This document shows positions 1-10,274 of a stretch of DNA of 64,000 nt, in pieces. Position 1 is the stretch's first letter, and every line of letters starts with the position of its first letter. The notes beneath the pieces are model-generated. The model saw only the letters and a program-made list of their open reading frames with translations. It was not told where the DNA came from and made no database searches. The stretch comes from Paragonimus skrjabini miyazakii (taxonomy: Eukaryota > Platyhelminthes > Trematoda > Plagiorchiida > Troglotrematidae). The stretch is taken from assembly GCA_014338405.1 (NCBI GenBank), contig JTDE01000114.1, positions 251,316-315,315 of the forward strand, given 5' to 3'. The position numbers and the translations under genes are program-made.

Positions 1-214
1 CACATTCCCATGCATTCCGTAAAACCAATACAGTTGAAACGCTTACGTAGTAAACTCTCTGTGGCTCATGTTCGCTGGGTGGTGTTCACATTATACAGGC
101 GAAAGTCTCTTACCAAGCGTCAATAATCAAACTACCTCAAGTTGAACATCACTCATAATTAATCTCAGCTGTCACATTCCCATAGACTTTTCACTAAGCC
201 TCTTACTAAAAGAA

Positions 215-259
215 GCAGTAGACTCGAGTTTCGCTCTCATTAAAACTCGTCAGTAGTGC
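215..259 (-). ncRNA. Hammerhead ribozyme motif, type I, left arm
   Basis: Read on the minus strand: stem I 5' strand GCACTA (259-254), core CTGACGA (253-247), stem II with G-U pairs and a 4-nt loop, core GAAA, a 2-bp stem III extension within CTCGAG, then TC before the cleavage site and TACTGC as the stem I 3' strand. All invariant core bases are present; one stem I pair is mismatched. Stem III is extremely short, as known for hammerheads of Penelope-like elements and animal retrozymes. Activity is untested. Confidence 0.75.
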
Positions 260-609
260 ATATCATCGCCACTGCCGGGACTTGAACCACGGACACGCTT
301 TCCATGAGGCAACCGTGCTTATCACTGTGCCACTGACCTCACGTTGGGCACGACTGAGTTATCTTATGTGAACGCTCAACCACTTTCGCGTGTGAGTAAT
401 ATAAATGTATAAAATATCGCTTAGCAAGTTTAATGAAATCGGAGACTTCGACCTGTCTGGGAAGTTCTAATTGCTGGGTTATCGATTGGAGTTAACAGAC
501 AGTAACTGTGTCCCCTCTCGAAGTGATCGGGCAACCTGATAATTACTCACAAGCAAAGGTGGTTTAGCGTTCACATATGATAATTCAGTCGTGCCTAATG
601 TGAGGTCAA

Positions 610-664
610 TGGCTCAATGGTAAACACGGTTGCCTCAAGAACAGCGTGTCCGAGGTTCAAGTCC
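610..664 (+). promoter_or_regulatory. tRNA-like internal pol III promoter motifs
   Basis: TGGCTCAATGG at 610-620 resembles a tRNA A box and GGTTCAAGTCC at 654-664 is a close match to the B box, with about 33 bp between them. The mirror motifs occur in the left arm (B box 278-288, A box about 322-332). The block is followed at once by the hammerhead, the order seen in tRNA-derived SINE-like repeats. Whether it is transcribed by RNA polymerase III is inference. Confidence 0.55.
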
Positions 665-682
665 CGGCAGTGGCGATGATAT

Positions 683-727
683 GCACTACTGACGAGCTCT
701 AATGAGAGCGAAATTCGGGTCTAGTAC
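683..727 (+). ncRNA. Hammerhead ribozyme motif, type I, right arm
   Basis: Stem I 5' strand GCACTA (683-688), core CTGACGA (689-695), stem II GCTCT/AGAGC with loop AATG (696-709), core GAAA (710-713), minimal stem III of one A-T and two G-U pairs, then TC (720-721) before the predicted cleavage site, and TAGTAC (722-727) as the stem I 3' strand with one C/A mismatch. Core bases are intact. The better-preserved 3' half in the copy at 52628-52661 ends in TAGTGC, which would pair perfectly with GCACTA, so this is a slightly decayed version of a perfect motif. Confidence 0.8.
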
Positions 728-865
728 TTCTTTTCGAAAGGGGCCGACTGGATAGTCTATGCGAATGCGACAGCTGCGATCAATTGTGGGTGGCGTTCAA
801 CTTGAAATTAACTAAACCCCCGAATGCTCATCAGTAATCAAAAGATTCTTCAACAAACTTTACGA

Positions 866-1260
866 TTTTTTGGTTTCAACCTGGAGAGAAGTTCTAGTCA
901 TAAAGTCATCAGTTAAAATTTACAGCACACCTACTGTGTTTCCATTCGAGGCAATCAGACAATCCGAAGATTACTTGCAAGCAAACGTGCCTGAGCGCCC
1001 GGATGCGGCAATTCGCCCCGTCCAATGTGAATTCAATTGCATAGTGGTCAACAAGTTCGCTTCGCGGAACCGTGGCCAGAGTTGTATTTCCAGCTTTGGT
1101 AAATATACATACTACTGGCGAGCTTTAACGAGCGCTGACCTCGAGCACAGTACTTCCCATTGGTAGAGAATCACTGAACAACCTACAGGAATGCGACAGC
1201 TGAGATTAATTGTGGGTGATGTTCAGTCTACACGAACCTAATTCCCTTGCTATTCATCAG
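866..1260 (+). repeat. HHR-FB copy 2, diverged single arm
   Basis: A diverged plus-orientation arm in the same module order as copy 1: head module (about 870-990), tRNA-like block (about 1020-1100), decayed hammerhead (about 1109-1152, core CTGGCGA at 1115-1121 and GAAA replaced) and tail ending near TTCATCAG at 1260. It begins only about 24 bp after copy 1 ends. A 98-codon open frame at 870-1166 lies wholly inside and is not regarded as a gene. Confidence 0.65.
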
Positions 1261-4200
1261 CACTGTCATCAACTGTAGGACCATAGAGTCTTTTCTGGCA
1301 AAGTTTCGTTTGCCGGACGAACCGGCGAGTTGCTAACGTGACTGTACTTGATAAAAATTCGAACACGCGCTCAGAAGTGATTAGTAAATTAAGCACGCGG
1401 ACTGAAATATGGCGTTAAACGTCACCAATCTTGACCAGTCGACAACGGAACAGATGTAATTACTTGTAATGCTCTGGCTGGCTCGCTTTTAAGCAACACC
1501 CATGTGTCTGGACTCCGTGCTCGTCTGTGCGGTCTACTATTCACTAGACTCCGGTGCGCCCATAACCTTGTATTTGTTCGCGTTTGATCACAATAGACCA
1601 CCTGGATTTCCCGACTGGATGCTAGGTCCTTAGAATGCTTATGCACGTATGTCGCTACTGTTGAGGAGTCTACTGACTGATGATACTGTTGCCTACTGCC
1701 TCCTCATGTGTCTGTTCACTGTTGGCATATTATATTTTTAATTTTAACCTTAGAAGATTTCTATTGTGTTTATACAACAGACAAGAATCCAATGGGATCG
1801 TTACTTGAAATACTAGCCGGGAGAATGCGTCAACCCAGATGACTAATCGCAACTGACAGTTCCCAAATCACTTCACTCCAACAGACATCTGGATTATATT
1901 TAAAACACTGAATTCCCCTTACCCATTTAGCCAAAATAGAGGAAAGACACGTCCCAAGATACTTACATTTTCATCTGCTGTGGTTTGTGGCTTGGTGTCA
2001 AACAAAAACCTAGTGTCCGTTGACCTGTTCACTAAGTCTCGGAGTGGATAGGAATGAAAGTTAGTGGCGCCTATTCGAGAGTACGCTATCTTGCACTTTC
2101 ACTTCTGACCTTCCTTCATGGTTCACATTATTTTGTTTTTTCTTGACTCACATTCTTAATACTTAAATTATTCCTGCCTAAGTTCACACTGGACTGGTTG
2201 GACTAACCAGTCCGGATCGACTGGTAGTCTAAGGTTTTCAGTCCTAGGGACCCCGGTACTACTACTTCATAGTTACACTGGCTATGGGATAAGTGAAATT
2301 AGCAACAGTTAGCGCAATCCGTGTGAACTCTGTCCGCAGGCGAGCTTTATGTTAGTCACTGCAATAGGTTAATCTGCGTACGGATTTTGCGAAGTGTAAA
2401 TAGAATCAAACTTGGAGCAGTCAATCTATTAGACAAACTCACAAAGACAGTGATTTAACTTCGTTCAGCGGTTGCGCACCACTCACAGCCTTGTTACTTA
2501 GGAGATTTTGAACAGTGTTTGGGAAATTGCGTAGATTATAGTAAGTAGAACATGCAACCACCTCAGGGAAATTAGCATGAGGTTAGTTTGACTCAGCATT
2601 TACTTAATCATCCAACTAATCGTTTTCGTCAATTTTTACACGTGGGCTTCTACAGTCTATCGGCGCAATGTGAACAGGTTTTATTGATTGACTGATATAC
2701 TTTCCAGTTACAATTCGCTTGTTCTGAATGTGACTGTTTGCACAGCTGCGAATGTTGACTCGCTTGTCAATAATTGTCAAACAGCGTTGTTCAGTGGTGT
2801 CCTTTTATCTGCTAAACAATATCGGGAAGAATAATGGCATTGTTTTGCCTAGTGACCTACTTAGGTGTACTTTATCCGTTCCGATGAAAATTTCTTATAT
2901 TATAAACTATTAATTTCAGCTGGATATGAACAGTGAATTTATACAATATAAACGGTGCAGGTTGCACCCCTTGAGTTACACGCACATGCAATTAACAATA
3001 GGGAATGATGGGAAAATACATATCTTCCAGCAGAACTAGCGTAGTCAATTCAGTTTATTAAGTAACTTTGTCTTCAAACAAGGAAGTTAAATGACCGAAA
3101 CACTTATCCTTAACACAATCTACATGCTTTATTCAGGATGACTTAGTCAAATTCTTTTGACGGCACTGCCCTAGGTGGTGCTATATTAGGGGTAGCACAG
3201 ATTAATTTGCATCTCCCTCTCTCAGATTTTAGTGTAAAATTATTTTAAAAAATATATCAAGAAAAGCACATCGGACTTTTAACTGCTACGTACGATACGT
3301 ATTAGTATAAAGCATGTCTACTATAGTTTGTTATACGCAAGTCAGCAGACTAATGACTCATTTGCACGACGTCCACTTGTACTACTTCAATTTTCACTCT
3401 TATCCCTGAACGTTTTTACGTAACTGTTGAATCTGTATTCATCCGACTTCAGCCGATAGTTGTTGATGCTCTAAGTCATCTCGTCGGCATCTCTGTCGCA
3501 CACTAATGGGATTGTTATTTTGACATCAGACCATAGACGGATATGCCTCTGGGTAGAATACAGATAAACCGCTGTCAAACGGTGTTATCAGCAATAGACG
3601 CCAAAGTAGTCATTACCGGACTCTTCGAAAGATGATACAATTACCCTCATCCCTACGGAGAATGTACATTATGTTGCATGTCAACGTTTGCATTTGTTTC
3701 AGACTGAAGTCATATTCGTTGAAATGTTGATACTGTTTAACTTCAACGTAGGTAGTTTCTATCAGCACGTTTTCTAATGAAGTATACCAGTATCCTGCCT
3801 TATCTGCAGTCAGATATAGGCACAAGTGTATGAGCGAGTTTCGTAGACTCGATAGCTTTCAGTCGAAGGCATTCAGTTAGTCATAGTCATGGCGTGGACA
3901 GTCCATAAATCAATCCGCGAACATTATACCCACATTGAAAGATTATTACGCCAAACATTGTCTGAAGGGAATGTAGTTTCACCAGTCATACATTGTTCGT
4001 CTACCTAGATGACGGGTCGTGAACTTTGGCCACTCATTCTGGTAGGCAGTCATGATTAAGTGATGGGCTACTTAACCAGCTCAATTGCTTCATCATCGAG
4101 ATCGGCTAGTATGAGCTTTATTGAATTACATCCCACGTGAATGGTGCTGATAGCTAGATAATACTGTTGCAGAAGTAGCGGCATTACAAAGTTTTGTCTG

Positions 4201-4864
4201 AAAGAATTGTAATGGATGCCGAACCAATGAATCAGGAAACACTGTTAACAAGAAGGTGATACCATGAGTGTACAGCTCCGATATTATGGTCTTACTGTAT
4301 ATTAACGTCTTAAGCATAACAGAAATCCCAGTCTCCCCCGCGCATGTTCGAAAAATATATCACACAATATATTGACAACCAGCTCGTTGTTTGCATCCAT
4401 AGAAACATCAGTGGGAGAAATATTAAACTGCGGTAATTCCATTTTATTCCATTTTTTCGCCTCTCGTTAACATTCGGGTGTAGACGGCGAGACAGCAGAC
4501 GCATAACAGCAAGTACTACTCGCAGGTGGGCACCACCGCGGTGAGCACCACCATGACGAAATATTTGTAGAAATGTATAAACACTTTAACTACTTGTCTC
4601 CTTATTATACAGTAGGTCATAATGTTCAATATAACTAACGCCGTTGTAATGAAAGTGTCATTTTATGGACTAAATTTAACTGCTCCGAGCATTCATGTTT
4701 GCTCTAACCAAATGAACACAGTGAACCAGATTGCGACCAACGTCATGCTACGCGGACAGACGTGGGCAGGTTGTTCATCCACACATTTGGAAATGTTGTA
4801 ACGTGTACCGAGTGACATTCAGCATATTTAATACGCACTCATCAAATAATTCCTATACCATCTG
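1261..4864. other. Unassigned interval
   Basis: No domain, RNA gene or convincing exon was recognised. Open frames are short (under 75 codons) and lack supporting splice or start signals. The sequence is AT-moderate and not obviously repetitive at this resolution. Confidence 0.4.
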
Positions 4865-5799
4865 ATCGTACCGGGCATTACATACGGAAATCACCAACAG
4901 TTAGACGGAACCGCTTGGTGGTCATGCATCAACGTTGTCACGAAATATGAAAATCCTAACTGCTCCAATGAACGATAACAACTCCTTGAGACTGTGGACA
5001 GTTTCACATATTTGGGCAACACTATCTCGTCAGCCTGTAATATTGCTGATAAGGTATCAGCGAGAACAGCTAAGGCACGAGTCGCCTTTGTCAAACTGCG
5101 TCACCTGTGGAGTCAAAAAGACGTCCCGTTGTTGCTGAAAGGAAGAATATGTAATGCCTGTGTGCGTTCCATTTTATTCTGTAGTTCAGAAATCTGGCCT
5201 GTTCACAAGGAAGATGTCAAGAGTGTTAATGGGTTTGACCATCGTTGTCTCCGCCAAATGGCCTACATTAAGTGGACTGATCGCATGGGCATGGTGGCTG
5301 TTCGTCTGCGCATATTCCGGAGCGTCTGGAATGCTCGATCGACTGGCCAACTACTGACGTTGCACAGCCTGCGATGGTTGGGTCACGTACTCCGTATGTC
5401 ATCTGAGCGTTTACCGTACCGGGCCTTATATACTGAGACTACCAACAGTTGGGTCAAACCACGTGGTGGTCAAGCAACAACGTGGTCACGAAATATGAAG
5501 ACCCTGACTGCTCTAATGAACAAAGTGGGTAGGTGTCGCGTGCCTGGATGGGGTCCTCGTGATCACACAAACCGCTGGTTGGAAACGCTGTCCGAGATGG
5601 CGATGTGTTGTAGTCAGTGGCGTGTCTGCATCTACATCATTTCTAGTTCTTCCTCTTAGTCTTGTTTTAATAATTTTCAACCTTCTTAGTAGCGTTATCT
5701 TCTAGGATAATCCAGGTCATTGTTGAGGTGAGCGGCAGCTCAAGCTACAGTACCTTTTGATCAAGCTCATGGCTGCTGTGAGGATGATGATGATTACTA
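4865..5799 (+). mobile_element. RTE-type LINE, 3' fragment with duplicated tail
   Basis: A 5'-truncated non-LTR retrotransposon. The main body (4984-5799) is nearly identical by eye to 25951-26760 and codes for the C-terminal part of the reverse transcriptase polyprotein, followed by a short 3' UTR ending in GATGATGATGATT, the short-repeat tail typical of RTE elements. Directly in front, 4865-4983 is a second, more diverged copy of the segment 5413-5527, which belongs near the 3' end. The locus is therefore rearranged: tail fragment first, body second. Confidence 0.85.
4994..5659 (+). pseudogene. RTE reverse transcriptase C-terminal region
   Basis: A 221-codon open frame corresponds to the region after the RT fingers and palm of RTE-clade polyproteins. 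Landmarks in order are FTYLGNTIS near the start, then CNACVRSILFCSSEIWPVHK, FDHRCLRQ, LRWLGHVLRM, PGWGPRDHTNRW and SQWRVC near the end. There is no endonuclease and no FADD/YADD catalytic motif in this copy, so it cannot act alone. The ATG is internal to the ancestral frame and is not a true start. The frame ends at a natural stop shared with the copy at 25.9-26.6 kb. Confidence 0.85.
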
Positions 5800-7093
5800 G
5801 CATAAAACGTGCCAACTAATCGCAATGGAAGTGGCTGTAGAACACAGCGAAGTTCCTGAATGCCGAAATGAACTATTAAGTTTTTAAGAGTTGTACAGTA
5901 AGTTTGGTATGCTGGGGAACACTAAACCGGTCTGAATGTTAGTTACACGTCTCATTTTTGGTATCTGTCTTTAAAGTTCAACACATTTGTAACCATATTA
6001 AATGCTTGCTTGGCCTTTTCTGAAACTGATAGTTATATTCTATCCACCTCAGCATATGAAGATAATTGTTTAGGTGAGTTTGTTATAGTTTTTATGAAAA
6101 CAGTTCCATAATCTTGGTTGTTTCTTCTACGTTTAGTTGAACACACGTTTGTGTCATACCTGAGTTGACAGGATTATTGTTATTTATATTTTCCTGAATA
6201 CTCTGTATAATCCAATTTATTCGACTACCACTTTGACGTTCTTTGGAATCGTATGATCGTTCCGCCCGTTCGATCATCCTAGCTTACGGATTACACGTGA
6301 CTCAGTGAGCAACCTGAACCATCTAAACAAATTCAACATTGAATGTCTTGTCCACAGCACAGACGTGTGTAGACAGTCTGCCTATTCTGTTTGTCTTGGT
6401 ATAACTGAACAAAAATGAGCAGTGCTCAATAAGATTTACGGATAATTCCATGAAGCAGAAATGGGCTAATGTCAGCTGGCATGACTACTGAGTACACCTA
6501 CTGAGTGGATATTTGTGGTCATGTTCTGTTAGTCAAGCTCCGATGTATCGATAATTTGGTTAATCGATTCGACACTGTTGAGAAGTTTAAGGGGTTACTG
6601 CAGTAGAGAGCTCTGTACCACGATCATACGGTCAACTGATGTCAGTGGGTTACGGTATATTCAGTCCCTCACAGACATTTTGACAACATATGCATATATG
6701 TTTGAGTGGGCAAATTTCAAAAACTTGATCAATGGTTACTACTGATGCTTATTTGATTCCAAAGTTCGGATTATCTAAATGGAAAATGTGACAGGTGCTT
6801 AAACGGTGAACTGTATGATTAGCATTTACTAACTGTAGGCTTTTTAGATTGCTTAGCTTGATACTAGATCGCAAACATCTAATCGCCAAACAAGATGATA
6901 CCCTCAATGCGTAAGCACTCGAAGATGTGTTTGAACGTTACGGTTGAACGAGGTTAGTGCACATCTACATTAATAAGAAATGTGAAGTGATCTTTCCTGA
7001 AATATGAATGGTTATCGTTTGCTTCCGTCGCTTCTTTGAGCTGTGATCTAGTTGTTTATTTCTTGTTGCATGTAATCATTTGATCTGACCGAC
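5800..7093. other. Unassigned interval
   Basis: No gene or repeat was recognised. Only short open frames occur, for example a 61-codon frame on the minus strand at 6092-6277. Confidence 0.4.
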
Positions 7094-7105
7094 CATTTCT
7101 GTTTT
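7094..7105 (+). repeat. Target-site duplication, left, HHR-FB copy 3
   Basis: CATTTCTGTTTT occurs here and again, identically, at 7296-7307, exactly flanking the foldback element. Confidence 0.75.
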
Positions 7106-7295
7106 CAAGTTGAACATCACCCACAATTGATCGCAGCTTTCGCATTACCATAGTATTTCCAGTCGACCCAGTCGGCGAAACTCGATTCTAGTGCTTGTTT
7201 TCGAAAGGGGCCGCCTGGAAAGTCTATGGGGATGCGACAGCTGCGATCAATTGTGGGTGATGTTCAACTTGAAATTAACCAAATCCCCGACTACT
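7106..7295. repeat. HHR-FB copy 3, short foldback
   Basis: A compact 190-bp member. The left arm starts CAAGTTGAACATCACCC in minus orientation and meets the right arm near 7175-7190; the right arm carries the tail in plus orientation with the full 3' terminus ATCCCCGACTACT. The head, the tRNA-like block and the 5' half of the hammerhead are missing. Only the 3' half of the ribozyme (about 7168-7196, CGAAACTCGATTCTAGTGC) remains. Perfect 12-bp direct repeats flank it, so the internal deletion probably pre-dates or accompanied insertion. Confidence 0.85.
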
Positions 7296-7307
7296 CATTT
7301 CTGTTTT
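7296..7307 (+). repeat. Target-site duplication, right, HHR-FB copy 3
   Basis: CATTTCTGTTTT, identical to 7094-7105. Confidence 0.75.
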
Positions 7308-8175
7308 ATTTGACCTTCAGCTTGAAATTTGATTGGCTAGTTTTTCTTGTGTTTTTAATTTTGACTGCATCAGTGCCGTTGATCCTGCTTTGATGAATTA
7401 GAAACAAAATGTTACCTCATACACATCACGGCAAACAAATATCGCTGACTGTTTTGTTATACCTGCCTAGTCGTTTGCGTGCTGAAAGTGGTGTATGTAG
7501 CAATATAGGTCTGTTACGGTTTTGCTGTGAACCACACAAGCGGTAATATACTAACGAGTTCACCTGGCCAAATTCGAATTGTACAAAATGTCCCGCCAGA
7601 AAATTCATTTGAACTGCCGAACCAAAATTTAAGTGTTCAGCATCCATAGATTAGGGAGCGACTGAAAAAAAACTGATCATTGACAATGCCGTTTGCTCCA
7701 CCAAAATAACATTTGCAACTGGGATATCTGCGTCGAAGAAAACGTTTCTAACTGGAATTGATAAGGCGAGTTGAAAAGCACGCCAGCAACATGCGGTTGA
7801 TCGACAATGTTATAAACTCGTCTCTTTTCCGAAGAAAGCCCACGATGAGTTCGTTGTATGGGTTTTTAAACATTAGAGCTAATTACATGACTTTGCTAAG
7901 AAGGCTATCAGCAAGGAAGCTCACACATATATCTTAGAGATCATTCTTGTCATGTTCCTTCTGCCTCTGTGTCACGTGAGAAACACGACTTGAGAACGGT
8001 CTACGAATGCAAACAAAATGACTGGATGTGAAAACGTAAAGTCTGAAGCAACCTACGGGCTAGCTGAACCAGTGGCCTCGTGTGTTGACCACTAAGAGTG
8101 CTGACCACTTAATCATTTCTTGAGTTGCGCATTGTTCACCGCAAACAAATATTGCGGTGTATTTATTCTTTACCT
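7308..8175. other. Unassigned interval
   Basis: No gene recognised. A 73-codon minus-strand frame (7426-7647) has no recognisable domain. Confidence 0.4.
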
Positions 8176-8481
8176 GATGAGTAGTATGTGATTGTGATTG
8201 CGATATAGATTAAACATCACCCACAATTGACTGCAGCTGTCGCATTCCTGTAGAATTTTCAGTCATCCCATTTCAAAGAGATACACTAGACTTGAGCTTT
8301 GCTGTTGTTATAGCTGGTCATTAGTGCGTATACTTGCCTACTTTGAAGTCAATAGCTGAGTGGTCAACACGGGCGCTTCATGAAATCGTGATAGGTATTC
8401 TAATCGAGACTGTAGCTGAGCTTTTACATATGACGATTCAGTCATACCTGATGGGAGGTCAGTGGCACGGTTATCTCTTTG
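8176..8481. repeat. HHR-FB copy 4, mosaic and decayed
   Basis: It begins with the full terminus TGATGAGTAGTATGTGATT and a minus-orientation tail (8209-8290). A decayed minus-strand hammerhead follows (about 8290-8335; core CTGACGA reads ATGACCA). A plus-orientation tRNA-like block (about 8344-8410) comes next, then a piece of the sequence that normally precedes that block (about 8414-8470). The module order is scrambled relative to copy 1. No clean target-site duplication was found. Confidence 0.65.
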
Positions 8482-9805
8482 TCTAGTATTTTCACTTTCA
8501 ATTGCGACCAGTTAATTCCCAAATGCTGCTTAAAGGATGGACACATAAAACAGATTCCTAGTAAGGACGTAGTCTTCCTTTCGAAATACGTCACACATTA
8601 GAAAAGAAGACCAAACTGAATATCATAACGCATTTTAGTGCTGTGTGCAATGCTGTTAATCGGTATGTTTGTCCAACAAATCTTGGTGAGGAAGTTTTAT
8701 GCCGTCAGACTAACGCATTGCTTAAGTTGTCGCATCCTCTCACATTTGGCCGGTAAGTTGAAGACGATCAGAACGAACAAAAATTGACCAAGATAGATTT
8801 TCTGAAATTAAGTTTATTCCAGCCGAAATTCATCAATCCTTGATAACAGTCTTCGCATAAAACAAGTCTTTTGATTATCTCACTTCGAAAAAAGCATCAA
8901 TGTAATGTCACTATGTTCACAAAACTAACTTGATTGCCGTTTGTTACTGCTAACTCCCAGCCCAAATGTGAATAAACAAGCATCCATCAAGGCAGCAGTT
9001 CCAAATAACACTTATGATGACGAATTGATTTCGAAAAACGATGTCAGGGTGGAAAATCATGACATTTTCTCTGACCGCCTGGCTCCAGCACTCATGACCA
9101 GTGTGGAACTTTGAGACACCCGAACATCACCTACGAAATTCATGTTGTACATCATTGGAAATTGGCCCATAACCGTATTCATACTCATGGATTGTGTTTA
9201 TAATTCTATCATTACTTACAGATCAACGTTTGTAAACCTATAAATCGACAGTTTGTTAAAAAGCTGCCAACATTTGAAAGTAGTTGAGTTCGGTAGTCAA
9301 GTAACAAGAATCAACTACGTTTCCAAAAATTCAGCAGCACCGTATTCGAAAATGAATTGTACATTTGGACCTGTTGTTTACCCAACCCATTGAATGCGGC
9401 TGATTTGTAGTATGAGAAACGTTTGTTCCAACTTGCCTTTGTTTTCTCAGCGGTCTCCTCAGAAATGAAGTTATGCACTTTCTACCCAAAGTGTTGAAGG
9501 TTTTCCCATTTACATCAGTGAATACAAATGAAGCCGAGTTGGCTAAATGCTAATCTTAATCAAGGTTTTTGTCATAACCGCTCATGGATAGCTCGTGACT
9601 TCTGGAGAAGGTCACGGATTTACTTGAGCCGATTCCCTTTTGTAGTGATCAGTGTGCCGTTTATGCAGCTGAACTATTCTACACAAGCGCATTTATTTCG
9701 TTGTAATCCGTGCCGATTCAAGTGAATCAAATAATTCCTATTGGTTTTAGACCCCTGAAAGTATACAATTTATTTCAGATTTGACTGGGACAATTTTGTT
9801 AGTCC
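8482..9805. other. Unassigned interval
   Basis: No gene or repeat recognised. Open frames are short. Confidence 0.4.
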
Positions 9806-9961
9806 TGTTGTTATTGTTCAAAAAATCCCTGCCTCTCGGAAGGAAAACAAAACCAGTCTCCGTTGCACAAGGCAAATCTCGGTTTATTGAGTTTCTATTG
9901 GTTATTTTATAGGCAAGAGGCATCAGTAAAATGAAGAAATACAATTGGTGCTGACGCTACA
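9806..9961 (-). repeat. Probable 3' LTR of the Gypsy element
   Basis: On the minus strand it begins TGTAGCG, just after the purine-rich GACCAATGAGAAAGC (a polypurine-tract candidate), and ends AACAATAACAACA, giving TG...CA termini. Inside are a TATAAAATA box (plus-strand complement near 9903-9911) and AATAAA (complement at 9883-9888), an order expected of a short LTR of about 156 bp. No second LTR lies in the window to confirm the borders. Confidence 0.5.
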
Positions 9962-10274
9962 GCTTTCTCATTGGTCGGCTCCACTCCGCTTGTAGCTCGT
10001 TTTTCGTAACGCGTGACACACTTAAACAACTCGTTTTAATCCGACACTCGTTATAACAAAATCCGATGCTGGAGCAGCGTGCCGTCTTGATTGGTTCCCA
10101 CGCTGACATACCACTCTGCTCGCCTTGTCGACACTGATTGGCCGTAGCCTTCTGCGAATCTCTGGTTGAATTCATATCGATGAGTTTGTCCAATCCAAAC
10201 CATTTGCATCCCTCCTTTTTTCGTAGCATAATCCACTCCGGGTTCGTGATCATCCTTACTCCCCTTTGAAGAGG

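Larger units (their letters stand above)
124..842. repeat. Foldback element HHR-FB copy 1 (two inverted arms)
   Basis: The left arm (about 137-400) is in minus orientation and the right arm (about 424-834) in plus orientation. They share the tRNA-like block, hammerhead and tail, so the locus can fold into a long hairpin. The right arm has about 110 bp of extra head sequence (424-545) and the full 3' terminus (about 804-834). TAATCAAA occurs at 124-131 and 835-842 and may be a target-site duplication, but five extra bases follow it on the left, so this is weaker than in other copies. Arm identity by eye is high, with scattered substitutions. Confidence 0.85.

Noticed and set aside
610..675. 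A true tRNA gene
   Set aside because: A- and B-box-like motifs are present, but no complete cloverleaf with acceptor stem and anticodon arm could be built by eye; the block recurs inside a repeat.
870..1166. 98-codon open frame on the plus strand
   Set aside because: Lies wholly within a diverged HHR-FB copy and starts with a non-ATG codon; no domain.
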